This document shows, one piece after another, positions 36,860 through 44,827 of a DNA stretch of 64,000 nucleotides. The number at the start of each line of letters is the position of its first letter. Position 1 is the first letter of the stretch. The position numbers and the translations under genes are program-made. The stretch is from SG8-40 sp963792855 (GTDB taxonomy: Bacteria > Pseudomonadota > Gammaproteobacteria > Burkholderiales > Eutrophovitaceae): assembly GCA_963792855.1 (NCBI GenBank), contig CAWBXZ010000013.1, positions 1 to 64,000 of the forward strand. Reading direction: 5' to 3'. The notes under the pieces are model-generated. The model did no database searches and was not told the DNA's origin. It saw nothing but the letters and a program-made list of their open reading frames with translations.

Positions 36860-37484
36860 CGTCCTTTGCGGGCTTCACCAGCGGCCCTGTTGCCAGAATC
36901 GGCGCCGCATCGATGTCCTGCGCCTCCATCAGATTCACAACCCGCTCCAGTGACTTGGCGATTGCGATCTGCTCCGGCACCGGCAAGGTGCCAAGCGCCT
37001 CGGTTAATCGGCTCTGCAACGGTGATGGTGCACTGCTGACGACATGGTGCCCCTGCTCGGAAATTGTGACCGTTACAACGCGCCGGTCCTTGCTCATCCG
37101 TTCGCGTTTGACAAGGCCTTTTTCCTCAAGCCGGTCCAGGATGCCCACGACCGTGCTCGGGCTCAGGAAAACCTCGCGACTGATGGTGGTAGCCGTCATC
37201 GGCCCCTGCTCGGCGAGTGTGATCAGGCAAACCAGCTGCGGTGCCGTAATGCGTGTCTTTGCAGCCAGCTCGCGTGAATAGAGATCCACGCAATGAATAA
37301 TTCGCCGCATCGCGCTCAAGACGCGAAGGTCCACCCGTTCAGACAGATGGCGAGGATCGAGTTGGGACGGATCAAGCGGTACCGGGTCCGTGCCGCCAGA
37401 GGACCTGACGGGTCCTTCCCCCGGCAATGATGCGGTGTCAGTTGTCAGGGCCTGCGTAACAGACCTGACGCCTTTATCGGACAT
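36852..37484 (-). CDS. ectR: MarR-family regulator of ectoine genes
   Basis: A 210-residue winged-helix protein. The DNA-binding domain runs from about residue 55 to 160, with FLSPSTVVGILDRLEEKGLVKRE as recognition helix region and wing DRRVVTVTISEQG. Relatives (EctR of methylotrophs and halophiles) repress ectABC at low salinity. Here it is the first gene of the ect operon and overlaps ectA, so it would control its own synthesis along with the pathway. The N-terminal 45 residues are a low-similarity extension. Assignment as EctR rests on family plus position. Confidence 0.85.
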   Translation of the reverse strand: MSDKGVRSVTQALTTDTASLPGEGPVRSSGGTDPVPLDPSQLDPRHLSERVDLRVLSAMRRIIHCVDLYSRELAAKTRITAPQLVCLITLAEQGPMTATTISREVFLSPSTVVGILDRLEEKGLVKRERMSKDRRVVTVTISEQGHHVVSSAPSPLQSRLTEALGTLPVPEQIAIAKSLERVVNLMEAQDIDAAPILATGPLVKPAKDDA

Positions 37485-37815
37485 GCAAACCGTTTCGTTT
37501 CAGAATGATTCGAATACGAAAGATTAGCATTGTTGCGACTTCAATACAACCCAGGTGCTCGCTTTTGGTGCGAAGCAGAAAGCAACCGGGCGGCATTTCT
37601 TAATGTGAAATCACGAAAACGATTATATTAAACTGTTATTAAATATCTTTTGATGTGATTAATTGGTCCGGAAGTTGATGCATTAACTTGGTGCAAGATT
37701 TCAGACTGTGTGACGTTGACGCCGAAATTACGATTTGCCAGTCACCCTTGCACATGACACCGGTGCCAGCACAAGTGCCTGGTTGTCGCACGAATGGTCA
37801 CGCCAGGTAAAACGT
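37485..37815 (-). promoter_or_regulatory. ect operon upstream region
   Basis: This 331-base gap is the AT-richest part of the neighbourhood at 37590-37670. On the minus strand a perfect -10 box TATAAT lies at 37627-37622, with only a weak -35, giving a leader of about 130 bases. The palindrome ATTCGAAT (37508-37515) sits 24 bases before the ectR start and is a candidate EctR site. A long hairpin CGCCAGGT/ACCTGGCG (37801-37833) overlaps the end of the RNA methyltransferase gene. Confidence 0.45.
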
Positions 37816-38601
37816 CTAGACCTTCACCTGGCGTAGCCGTTCGTAGCAGAACATCGCCACGGCAACCCCGACGTTAAGCGATTCAATGTCGTTTTTAAGC
37901 GGGATCTTCACCGTCAAGCCGGCCCTGGCAGTCAATTCGCTATTCAAGCCTGCGCCCTCGCCACCAAACATCGCGAGTACAGGACCTGAAAGATCGGCAT
38001 TCATCAACGAAAGCCCCGAATGCGGTGATGTGGCGACAGCCAACCCTTGAAAGCCGATGATCGCTTCGAAGGGATCGATGCCCGGCCCGATGGGCAGCAC
38101 AAACTGGGCTCCCATACCGCCTCGCAGGCTTTTGGGCGACCAGGGATCGGCACAGGTCTTTGTCAGCAGCACCTGGTTCACGCCTGTGGCTGCCGCTGTC
38201 CGGAGAATCGAGCCAAGATTACCCGGGTCCTGAACGCCATCGAGCAGCAGCAGAAACGGATTCTCCTCCGGGGAGGGTGTCACGGTGGGGCGCTCGCAAA
38301 GCGCCACTATTCCCGTAGGTGCATCCACTGGTGAGATCGCGGCAAAGGCCGCCGGTGCAATTTCGAGAATCCTCGTGGTCGTGAGAGCCGAATCCACGAG
38401 TGCCATGATTTCGGGAGAATCAACGGCCGTTTCGCTTATCAGCATCGTGGCGCCGGACAAGCCAAATCGTTCTCCGTAGCCGCTGATCAGATGCATGCCG
38501 TCGAGCAATATCTTGCCGCTTCTCTCGCGTTCGCGACGCGAGCGCAGCATCTTGCGGGCGAGTTTCAGAGTCGGATTATCGGCTGAGCTGATTCGTTCCA
38601 T
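37816..38601 (-). CDS. TrmH/SpoU-family RNA 2'-O-ribose methyltransferase
   Basis: A 261-residue SPOUT methyltransferase. An N-terminal substrate-binding domain (LARKMLRSRRERERSGKILLDG) is followed by the knot domain with motif 1 LLDGVQDPGNLGSILRTA, motif 2 LAMFGGEGAGLNSE and motif 3 KIPLKNDIESLNVGVAVAM. It methylates ribose in rRNA or tRNA; the target site is not readable, though RlmB-like 23S modification is likely. Start 38601 (MERISSADNP) was chosen because the open frame upstream runs into tRNA-Leu. Confidence 0.88.
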   Translation of the reverse strand: MERISSADNPTLKLARKMLRSRRERERSGKILLDGMHLISGYGERFGLSGATMLISETAVDSPEIMALVDSALTTTRILEIAPAAFAAISPVDAPTGIVALCERPTVTPSPEENPFLLLLDGVQDPGNLGSILRTAAATGVNQVLLTKTCADPWSPKSLRGGMGAQFVLPIGPGIDPFEAIIGFQGLAVATSPHSGLSLMNADLSGPVLAMFGGEGAGLNSELTARAGLTVKIPLKNDIESLNVGVAVAMFCYERLRQVKV

Positions 38602-38640
38602 CGGTGCCGTCGCGCGAATCCCCTGACAAGTGCTTTTGGT

Positions 38641-38725
38641 TGGTGCCCAGGGCGGGAGTCGAACCCGCACGCCTTGCGGCCCGGGATTTTAAGTCCCGTG
38701 CGTCTACCAATTTCGCCACCCGGGC
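38641..38725 (-). tRNA. tRNA-Leu (UAA)
   Basis: An 85-base class II tRNA with a long variable arm. Acceptor stem GCCCGGG pairs with CCTGGGC (one G-U), then A and an encoded CCA. Anticodon loop CTTAAAA gives anticodon TAA, and the T arm holds GGTTCGACTCC. It precedes the RNA methyltransferase gene on the same strand. Confidence 0.97.
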
Positions 38726-38919
38726 GGTGGCCGATGATCGCCAATCGGAACGGGGCAACATCGCGTCCCATATCACGCGAAATCTGCTAACGGATCTCAG
38801 GGCTGCGAGGCATGGGAGGACGGGATTGTAAACGGTATTGCGTGATCTCGATGGCAGTATGGGAGTTCACGCCATCGCGCCGCTGTCTGGCGTTTCCATT
38901 GCCGTGTTTGCTGCAAACG

Positions 38920-39489
38920 TCAGTACATCTCGCAACGTGAGCCGAGGCGGCGGTAGCCAGGCCTGCATTCCCAGCCATCTCCAAAGCTGTTCAGCTTCGC
39001 GTTCGGCGGTACCTGGATGGCAACGCATCCTGACCCCAGAGGGCGATAGCCCCGGTCGCATTCCCAGTCGTTGCCGAGGGCATTGATATGGGCGTTGTCC
39101 CGGTTACGGACCGCAACACAGCCGGAACCCTGGCGACGAAAGCCGGGGTTGCAGCGCCAGTCGTTGGTCAGCAAATCGATGCTCGCATTGGGCGGGATAT
39201 TCACGGGTGTGCACGTTTTCCCCAGACGCCTGTAGCCCGGGTTACACACCCAGTCGTTACCAATCACGTTGAGCCTTGCGTTCTCCGGAATGCGAACTTG
39301 CACACAGGTGGTCCCGGTCCGCTTGTAACCCTCGCGGCAGTCCTGCCCCGTTCCCAGTACATCGTAGCGCGAGTTTCCCGCCGGGTCCGCAGCGGCAACC
39401 ACTCCGCCGCTGACCGAGGCGATCAGGACAGACAACAGCAATAGCGCATTGCGTATCGCGTTGTGAAGAGCGTGAGATTGCCTATTCAT
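38920..39489 (-). CDS. secreted protein with five cysteine repeats
   Basis: A 189-residue protein of unknown function. A signal peptide (NALLLLSVLIASVSGGVVAAA) is followed by five tandem units of about 31 residues, each of the form W-x-C-x2-G-[YF]-[RK]-R-x-G-x2-C, then a linker like I-P-x-N-A-x-[LI] (for example NDWVCNPGYRRLGKTC, then PPNASIDLL). Each unit has one cysteine pair, probably a disulfide in the periplasm. The last unit ends the protein. Similar W-C-G-C modules occur in other proteobacterial secreted proteins. The open frame extends upstream through tRNA-Cys, but the ATG at 39489 begins the signal peptide. Confidence 0.78.
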   Translation of the reverse strand: MNRQSHALHNAIRNALLLLSVLIASVSGGVVAAADPAGNSRYDVLGTGQDCREGYKRTGTTCVQVRIPENARLNVIGNDWVCNPGYRRLGKTCTPVNIPPNASIDLLTNDWRCNPGFRRQGSGCVAVRNRDNAHINALGNDWECDRGYRPLGSGCVAIQVPPNAKLNSFGDGWECRPGYRRLGSRCEMY

Positions 39490-39681
39490 GAGGCCATCGT
39501 TTGCTGTGTTCTGCCGGTCCTTGCAGGCCGACCACGGCGAGTGGCGAGAGTGCGGCCAATAGAGCTCGACAGTACTTCCGCGATAAAGGCCAGAACAGGA
39601 TGATGCGGATGTACTGGCCCATACGCAGAATCTGTCGGGGTGCCCGGCATCGCTTGCCGCAAGATGCGACAAGACAAGCTT

Positions 39682-39755
39682 TGGAGGCGGGAGTCGGAAT
39701 CGAACCGGCGTCCACGGCTTTGCAGGCCGCTGCATAACCACTCTGCCATCCCGCC
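39682..39755 (-). tRNA. tRNA-Cys (GCA)
   Basis: A 74-base tRNA. Acceptor stem GGCGGGA pairs with TCCCGCC, then T and an encoded CCA. Anticodon loop CTGCAAA gives GCA, and the T arm holds GGTTCGATTCC. It is one of three tRNA genes between pgsA and the RNA methyltransferase gene. Confidence 0.97.
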
Positions 39756-39904
39756 ATGCAGCGCAACGCGCGTTCGATGCGCCGCGACCACAAATCGCTA
39801 CCGGCTGCCATGGTAAACGCGTCGCCGGTGAAACCAAAAAAGGGAAAACGGTCCGGTACGGCCCACAGCGGCCATTACTCGAGTCCATTTTCCCTTCTGG
39901 AATC

Positions 39905-39980
39905 TGGAGCGGGAAACGAGTCTCGAACTCGCGACCTCAACCTTGGCAAGGTTGCGCTCTACCAACTGAGCTATTCCCGC
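39905..39980 (-). tRNA. tRNA-Gly (GCC)
   Basis: A 76-base tRNA. Acceptor stem GCGGGAA pairs with TTCCCGC, then T and an encoded CCA. The anticodon loop TTGCCAA gives GCC. It lies 91 bases after the pgsA stop on the same strand, the common pgsA-glyT-cysT order of gammaproteobacteria. Confidence 0.97.
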
Positions 39981-40071
39981 ATGAGGAAGCGGAATTATAG
40001 GGCGGACACCTGTTTTGTCAAGGAAACACAATCAGTTGAAGGCGCGTTTCCTGTCAGGGTGCCTTGCCCTT

Positions 40072-40644
40072 CTACCCCATTGCTTCGCGGACCAGTGGCG
40101 CCGCCTTGCGCAGGTAGTAGATCATCGACCAAAGCGTCAGTACGGCCGCGATGTAGATCAGCCAGGTTCCCACCAGGTGCGTATTCAGAGGCCCTATCGA
40201 GTCGTTGTACAGCAGCAGCAGGATCGCGATCATCTGCGCAGTCGTTTTCAGCTTGCCAATAAAGGAGACAGCGACGCTGCGGCTCTCGCCAAGCTTTGCC
40301 ATCCATTCACGCAGCGCGGAGATGGCTATTTCGCGGCCGATAATGATGGCGGCAACAAAGGCTGGCACGTTGTCAATAGCGACCAGCAACAGCAGAGCGG
40401 TCGCCACCATCAGTTTGTCCGCAACGGGATCGAGGAATGCCCCGAACGCCGAGGTCTGCTTCAGTGATCGCGCCAGGTAGCCGTCGAGCCAGTCGGTTAC
40501 CGCTGCCAGGCCAAAGATGCCAGCGCCGATGACATTGCGCCCATGATCTGCAAGCCAGGGCTCCGGCAGGTAATAAACGACAAGCAGCAAGGGGATCAGG
40601 AGAATGCGTCCCCAGGTAAGCAAATTCGGCAGGTTCAGAGCCAT
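40072..40644 (-). CDS. pgsA: CDP-diacylglycerol-glycerol-3-phosphate phosphatidyltransferase
   Basis: A 190-residue inner-membrane enzyme that makes phosphatidylglycerol phosphate. The CDP-alcohol phosphotransferase motif D-G-x2-A-R-x8-G-x3-D-x3-D is present as DGYLARSLKQTSAFGAFLDP followed by VADK. Four or more hydrophobic segments surround it. It starts nine bases after the uvrC stop, the conserved uvrC-pgsA pair. Confidence 0.96.
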   Translation of the reverse strand: MALNLPNLLTWGRILLIPLLLVVYYLPEPWLADHGRNVIGAGIFGLAAVTDWLDGYLARSLKQTSAFGAFLDPVADKLMVATALLLLVAIDNVPAFVAAIIIGREIAISALREWMAKLGESRSVAVSFIGKLKTTAQMIAILLLLYNDSIGPLNTHLVGTWLIYIAAVLTLWSMIYYLRKAAPLVREAMG

Positions 40645-40653
40645 GTGACGGTC

Positions 40654-42504
40654 TCAATGTAATTGCTTGTAAATTCGTTCCGCAAGGTCGCGGCTGATGC
40701 CCTCGACTGTGGCGAGTTCTTCGACACTGGCGGATACGACCTCTTTCAAACCGCCGAATCGCATCAGCAGGCGTTGCCGCCGCTTTGCGCCGATGCCCTC
40801 GATGTTTTCCAGCGTCGAACGTGTGCGCGCCTTGCCCCGTTGCTTGCGATGCCCCTGGATGGCGAAGCGATGCGCCTCATCCCTGATTTGCTGGATCAGG
40901 TGCAGCCCGGGTGCGTTTGAATCGAGCCGCACAGTCACATTGCGTTGCGGGAGCACCAGTTGCTCCATGCCAGGCTTGCGTTCCTCTCCTTTTGCAACTC
41001 CGACAACAATAACGCTCCCAACCCCCAATTCAGCCAGAACCTGCGTCGCCACAGACACCTGGCCTTTGCCGCCATCGATCAACAGCAGATCCGGCATCTT
41101 ACCCTCCCCTTCGACAAGACGCCGGTAGCGTCTTTCAAGCGCTTGCCTCATGGCCGCGTAATCGTCACCGGCCTCGATCCCGCCGATATTGAAGCGTCTG
41201 TACTCGCCTGGTTGCATCGAAGCGCGATCATAGACCACGCACGACGCCACAGTGGCTTCGCCCATCGTATGGCTGATGTCGAAGCATTCAATCCGCTGGA
41301 TGGTCTCCGGCAGCGCCAGCAGCGTCTGCAGGCTGCTCAGGCGCGCTTCCTGGGTGGCGTGGGCATTGAGCCGCTGGGCGATCGCCAGCTCCGCGTTCTT
41401 CTCTGCCATTCGCGACCATATGCGTCGCTCGCCGGTGGGATTGCACCTGATCTGTACCCTGTGGCCGCTCTGATCGGACAGCATCTGCTCGAGTAACACG
41501 GAATCGATGGCGCGATTGACCACGATCAACGGCGGCACCTCCCGGGAAAGATAATGCTGCGTGAGGAAAGCCTGCAACGCTTCTTCCTCGTCCTGTTCCC
41601 GCGCATTCTGCGGAAAGAAGCTCTTGTCGCCACGGTGAATGCCACCGCGGATCATCACCAGATTGACGCACAAGACCCCGCTGGCCACCGCCAGGGAGAC
41701 GACGTCGGCGTCGGTAACGCCGGTATTGCTGGTGACGAACTGCGTTTCGCGCACCTTCGACAGGGCCCGGATCTGGTCTCTCAGCACCGCGGCCAGCTCG
41801 TAGTGCTGCCGGGCCGCCGCTTCGTTCATGCGCTGTTCGAGCCGGGTCACAGCCTCGCTCTCACGCCCCTGCAGAAACAGTGTTGCATTGCGCACATCGT
41901 CTTCGTAGTCGGTGCGCTCTATCAACCCGACACAGGGGCCGGAACAGCGCCGGATCTGGTACAGCAGGCATGGACGCGACCGGTTCGAGAACACCGTGTC
42001 TTCGCAGGTTCGCAGGCGAAATACCTTCTGCATCAGGTGGATGCTTTCCCGCACGGCGCCGGCGCTGGAAAACGGACCGAAATAGCGGTTCTGGTGATCC
42101 AGCGCGCCGCGGTAGAAACCAAGCCGCGGAAATTCATGCCCGCTCAACATCAGGTATGGGTAGGATTTATCATCCCTATACAGTATGTTATAGCGCGGAG
42201 TTAATGCTTTTATTAAGTTATTTTCCAGCAACAGTGCCTCAGCTTCCGACCGTGTCGCTGTTGTTTCCAGTGCGGAAACCTGCCTGAGCATCAACTGTAT
42301 GCGCGGCGACAACGATGCGCCCGGATGAAAATAGGAAGCGACCCGCTTCTTCAGGTCTTTGGCCTTGCCGACGTACAGGACCTCACCCTCCGCACCCAGC
42401 ATGCGGTAAACACCCGGAAGATTCGGCAAGCCCTTCGCCACAGCGGCTCCGTCGAATTTCACCGGGGGGACAATGTTCTCGTGCTGCGGTTGCTGGTCTG
42501 CCAC
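40654..42504 (-). CDS. uvrC: excinuclease ABC subunit C
   Basis: A 616-residue dual-incision nuclease of nucleotide excision repair. The GIY-YIG domain opens the protein (GVYRMLGAEGEVLYVGKAKD), a UVR motif for UvrB contact is near residue 210-245, the RNase H-like domain contains ECFDISHTMGEATVASCVV and LLIDGGKGQV, and two helix-hairpin-helix motifs (IEGIGAKRRQRLL, VEGISRDLAERIY) end it. It is complete. uvrB, its partner, is at 7.8 kb in this window. Confidence 0.97.
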   Translation of the reverse strand: MADQQPQHENIVPPVKFDGAAVAKGLPNLPGVYRMLGAEGEVLYVGKAKDLKKRVASYFHPGASLSPRIQLMLRQVSALETTATRSEAEALLLENNLIKALTPRYNILYRDDKSYPYLMLSGHEFPRLGFYRGALDHQNRYFGPFSSAGAVRESIHLMQKVFRLRTCEDTVFSNRSRPCLLYQIRRCSGPCVGLIERTDYEDDVRNATLFLQGRESEAVTRLEQRMNEAAARQHYELAAVLRDQIRALSKVRETQFVTSNTGVTDADVVSLAVASGVLCVNLVMIRGGIHRGDKSFFPQNAREQDEEEALQAFLTQHYLSREVPPLIVVNRAIDSVLLEQMLSDQSGHRVQIRCNPTGERRIWSRMAEKNAELAIAQRLNAHATQEARLSSLQTLLALPETIQRIECFDISHTMGEATVASCVVYDRASMQPGEYRRFNIGGIEAGDDYAAMRQALERRYRRLVEGEGKMPDLLLIDGGKGQVSVATQVLAELGVGSVIVVGVAKGEERKPGMEQLVLPQRNVTVRLDSNAPGLHLIQQIRDEAHRFAIQGHRKQRGKARTRSTLENIEGIGAKRRQRLLMRFGGLKEVVSASVEELATVEGISRDLAERIYKQLH

Positions 42505-42516
42505 GGTTGAATACGC

Positions 42517-43212
42517 TTATTGATCTGGATCATCATGACGTCGGTCGCCTGGACGGTCGCCGTCCAGAAGTCCACGAATCGACTGGAAAACGGCGCCAAA
42601 CATCTCCTCCGTCAACCGCTTCGTCTGGGTGTTGTATCTGGAACAATGATAACTGTCGACGAGCAGGCGTCCTGCCGGAAGCGCATGCTGAGCGGCGTGC
42701 GCGAATTTGTGATCTGCCGGACGCTGCGCCAGGGCCCGCAACACCGCTCCGTGGGCCACGCTTCCCAAAGCCAGGATGACTGACCCCCGGTCGAGGCCTC
42801 CCAGTTCCTGCTGAAGGTAGTCGTTGCAGACTTTCACTTCTTGTGTCGTCGGCTTGTTTTGCGGCGGCACACAGCGAACGGCGTTGGTTATGCGGCAATC
42901 CACCAGTTGCAGCCCGTCGTCAGCCGAAACCGACTCGGCAGCGGTGGCGAAGCCGTAACGGTGCAAGGTGCGGTACAGCAGCAAGCCGGCGTGGTCGCCG
43001 GTGAACGGCCGGCCCGTGCGATTGGCGCCGTGCAGCCCCGGCGCCAGACCGACGATGAGCAGGCGAGCCTGTCCGGCCCCGAACGACGGCACCGGTTTCG
43101 CGTAATAGCCCGGATATTTCTGCCTTGCGGCACTCACGAAGCCGGCCAGCCGCGGGCATCGCCGGCATTCCGTGGTAAACACTTGAACAGCTTTCAGATT
43201 CGCCATGGCCAT
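42517..43212 (-). CDS. uracil-DNA glycosylase, family 5 (UDGb-like)
   Basis: A 231-residue member of the uracil-DNA glycosylase superfamily. The iron-sulfur cysteines are in ECRRCPRL and in the CRITNAVRCVPPQNKPT region. Motif 1 reads GLAPGLHGANRTGRPFTGD and motif 3 YHCSRYNTQTKRLT, which fit family 5 rather than family 4, whose motif 1 carries a GEAPG form. It would remove uracil or other deaminated bases. It lies 12 bases upstream of uvrC on the same strand, forming a repair pair. Confidence 0.85.
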   Translation of the reverse strand: MAMANLKAVQVFTTECRRCPRLAGFVSAARQKYPGYYAKPVPSFGAGQARLLIVGLAPGLHGANRTGRPFTGDHAGLLLYRTLHRYGFATAAESVSADDGLQLVDCRITNAVRCVPPQNKPTTQEVKVCNDYLQQELGGLDRGSVILALGSVAHGAVLRALAQRPADHKFAHAAQHALPAGRLLVDSYHCSRYNTQTKRLTEEMFGAVFQSIRGLLDGDRPGDRRHDDPDQ

Positions 43213-43257
43213 AGTGTAAAATGCGCGACTTCCAAAAACGACTATCTATCAAACATC

Positions 43258-43827
43258 GTGGCGAAAGCTCTGGCGACTGAAATACGTGTTGGGAATCTGA
43301 TCGAACTCGACAAACGCGTCTGGCGCGTGTTGAAGGCGTATCACGTCCACGTTGGCGGGCGTGGCGGCGCTTTCATGCAGGTTGAAATGAAAGACGTCGA
43401 AAGTGGCACCAAGCGCAATGAACGCATCCGGACAGACGAGAAGGTCGATCGCGCTTACGTGGAAACACGCCCTATGGAGTACCTATACCAGGACGGGGAC
43501 AGCTACGTCTTCATGGACAAGGAAAGCTACGAGCAACTGACTTTACCGGCTGACTTCCTGGAAGGTCAGGCGGGTTATCTGCTGCCCAACGTCAACGTGC
43601 AGGTGAATATGCACAACGAGCGCCCGATTGGAATCGAGTTGCCCGCCTCGGTCGTACTGACCATTGTCGAAACCGAGCCCGGCATCAAGGGCGCGACCGC
43701 GACTGGCTCCTACAAGCCTGCCAAAACAGAAACCGGTATTACCGTGCAGGTTCCGCAATTCGTCAGCGAGGGAGAAAAGATCAAGGTCAATACCGACAGC
43801 GGCGAATACATGGAGCGCGCCTCCTGA
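43258..43827 (+). CDS. efp: elongation factor P
   Basis: A 189-residue factor that rescues ribosomes stalled at polyproline. Three domains are present: KOW-like (ATEIRVGNLIEL), then VEMKDVESGTKRNERIRT, and a C-terminal OB fold (TGSYKPAKTETGITVQVPQF). The loop that carries the modified residue reads HVHVGGRGGAF, with Arg35 where most EF-P proteins have a lysine. The body resembles alphaproteobacterial-type EF-P. The start is a GTG at 43258 with no clear Shine-Dalgarno; the frame is open further upstream. Confidence 0.92.
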   Translation: MAKALATEIRVGNLIELDKRVWRVLKAYHVHVGGRGGAFMQVEMKDVESGTKRNERIRTDEKVDRAYVETRPMEYLYQDGDSYVFMDKESYEQLTLPADFLEGQAGYLLPNVNVQVNMHNERPIGIELPASVVLTIVETEPGIKGATATGSYKPAKTETGITVQVPQFVSEGEKIKVNTDSGEYMERAS

Positions 43828-43853
43828 GCCGCTGAGCCCTGGTGCGTTTGATT

Positions 43854-44822
43854 TCAGCGCGCATCGGGCACGATCGGAATAACCGCCTCCCGGCCGGCGT
43901 TGATTCCTCCGGCCAGTTCAGGCTGTATGGTGACATGTTCGATGCCAAAGCGCGAACGTGCCGAGCTGCGGATGCGTTCCAGCGTCGCAGGCCAATCCTC
44001 CAGGGAATCTACATCGACGTGCGCGGACAGCGCGACCCGTCCCGAAGCGATGGTCCAGACGTGCAGATCATGCACGGATTTCACACCCGCAACTTGTGCC
44101 AGCGTCTGGCCGACTTCAGTGAGATCGATTTCCCGCGGCACGCCCTCCATCAGCACATGCAAAGCATCGCGCAGCATTCGCAACGTTGAAACCAGAATCA
44201 GCGCGCTGATCACGAACGACAGGAGCGGATCTATGGGGTACCAGCCGGAAACAAGAATGACCGTGCCGGCAGTCAGTGCCGCTACCGAACCAATCAGATC
44301 GCCCAGCACATGCAATCTCGCGGCGCGGGTATTCAGATTGTGCTGGCTACCACCCAGAATACGCAGTACGGCGAGATTGACCAGCAACCCGATCAGCGCG
44401 ACAACAATGACGCCGAGGCCTGTTACCGGCTGCGGCTGGTAAAGGCGATGAACGGCTTCGACCACGATGACGATGACGATGCCCAGCAACAGCAACCCGT
44501 TCAGCAACGCTGCAATGATTTCGGCCCGGGCGAAACCGTAGCTGTGCCTGACACCGGGCGGCTTCAGCGCAATCCTCGATGCAATGACGGCTATCAGCAA
44601 GGCAGCCGAGTCGGAGATCATGTGCCCAGCATCGCTTATCAGAGCCAGTGATCCGAACCACCAGCCGCCGGCCAGCTCGACCATCGCAAATATGAAGGTC
44701 AGCGACAAGCCGGCTATCAGGGCACGCGAAGCGCGCCGCGAATCCGGTTGGACGTAGTCCGCGCCGTGGCTATGGCCGTGATGCGTGTGGCCATGATGGG
44801 TGTGTCCGTGGTGAAAATGCAT
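43854..44822 (-). CDS. cation diffusion facilitator (zinc/cobalt exporter)
   Basis: A 322-residue CDF transporter of the ZitB/CzcD type. The N terminus is a histidine-rich metal buffer (HHGHTHHGHTHHGHSHG). Six transmembrane helices follow; helix II carries SDAGHMISDSAALL with the transport-site His and Asp, and the helix V partner is in HVLGDLIGSVAAL. A cytoplasmic C-terminal domain ends it. It would export Zn2+ or Co2+ by proton exchange. It starts five bases after nagZ, at the end of the long minus-strand run. Confidence 0.92.
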   Translation of the reverse strand: MHFHHGHTHHGHTHHGHSHGADYVQPDSRRASRALIAGLSLTFIFAMVELAGGWWFGSLALISDAGHMISDSAALLIAVIASRIALKPPGVRHSYGFARAEIIAALLNGLLLLGIVIVIVVEAVHRLYQPQPVTGLGVIVVALIGLLVNLAVLRILGGSQHNLNTRAARLHVLGDLIGSVAALTAGTVILVSGWYPIDPLLSFVISALILVSTLRMLRDALHVLMEGVPREIDLTEVGQTLAQVAGVKSVHDLHVWTIASGRVALSAHVDVDSLEDWPATLERIRSSARSRFGIEHVTIQPELAGGINAGREAVIPIVPDAR

Positions 44823-44827
44823 GGCGG

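Noticed and set aside
38602..38670. Upstream extension of the RNA methyltransferase frame
   Set aside because: It enters tRNA-Leu and lacks family similarity; start 38601 fits the family.
39490..39888. N-terminal extension of the cysteine-repeat protein
   Set aside because: It runs through the tRNA-Cys gene; the signal peptide begins at 39489.
42841..43257. N-terminal extension of the efp frame
   Set aside because: The extension overlaps the glycosylase gene antisense and has no EF-P similarity; the GTG at 43258 gives the normal length.
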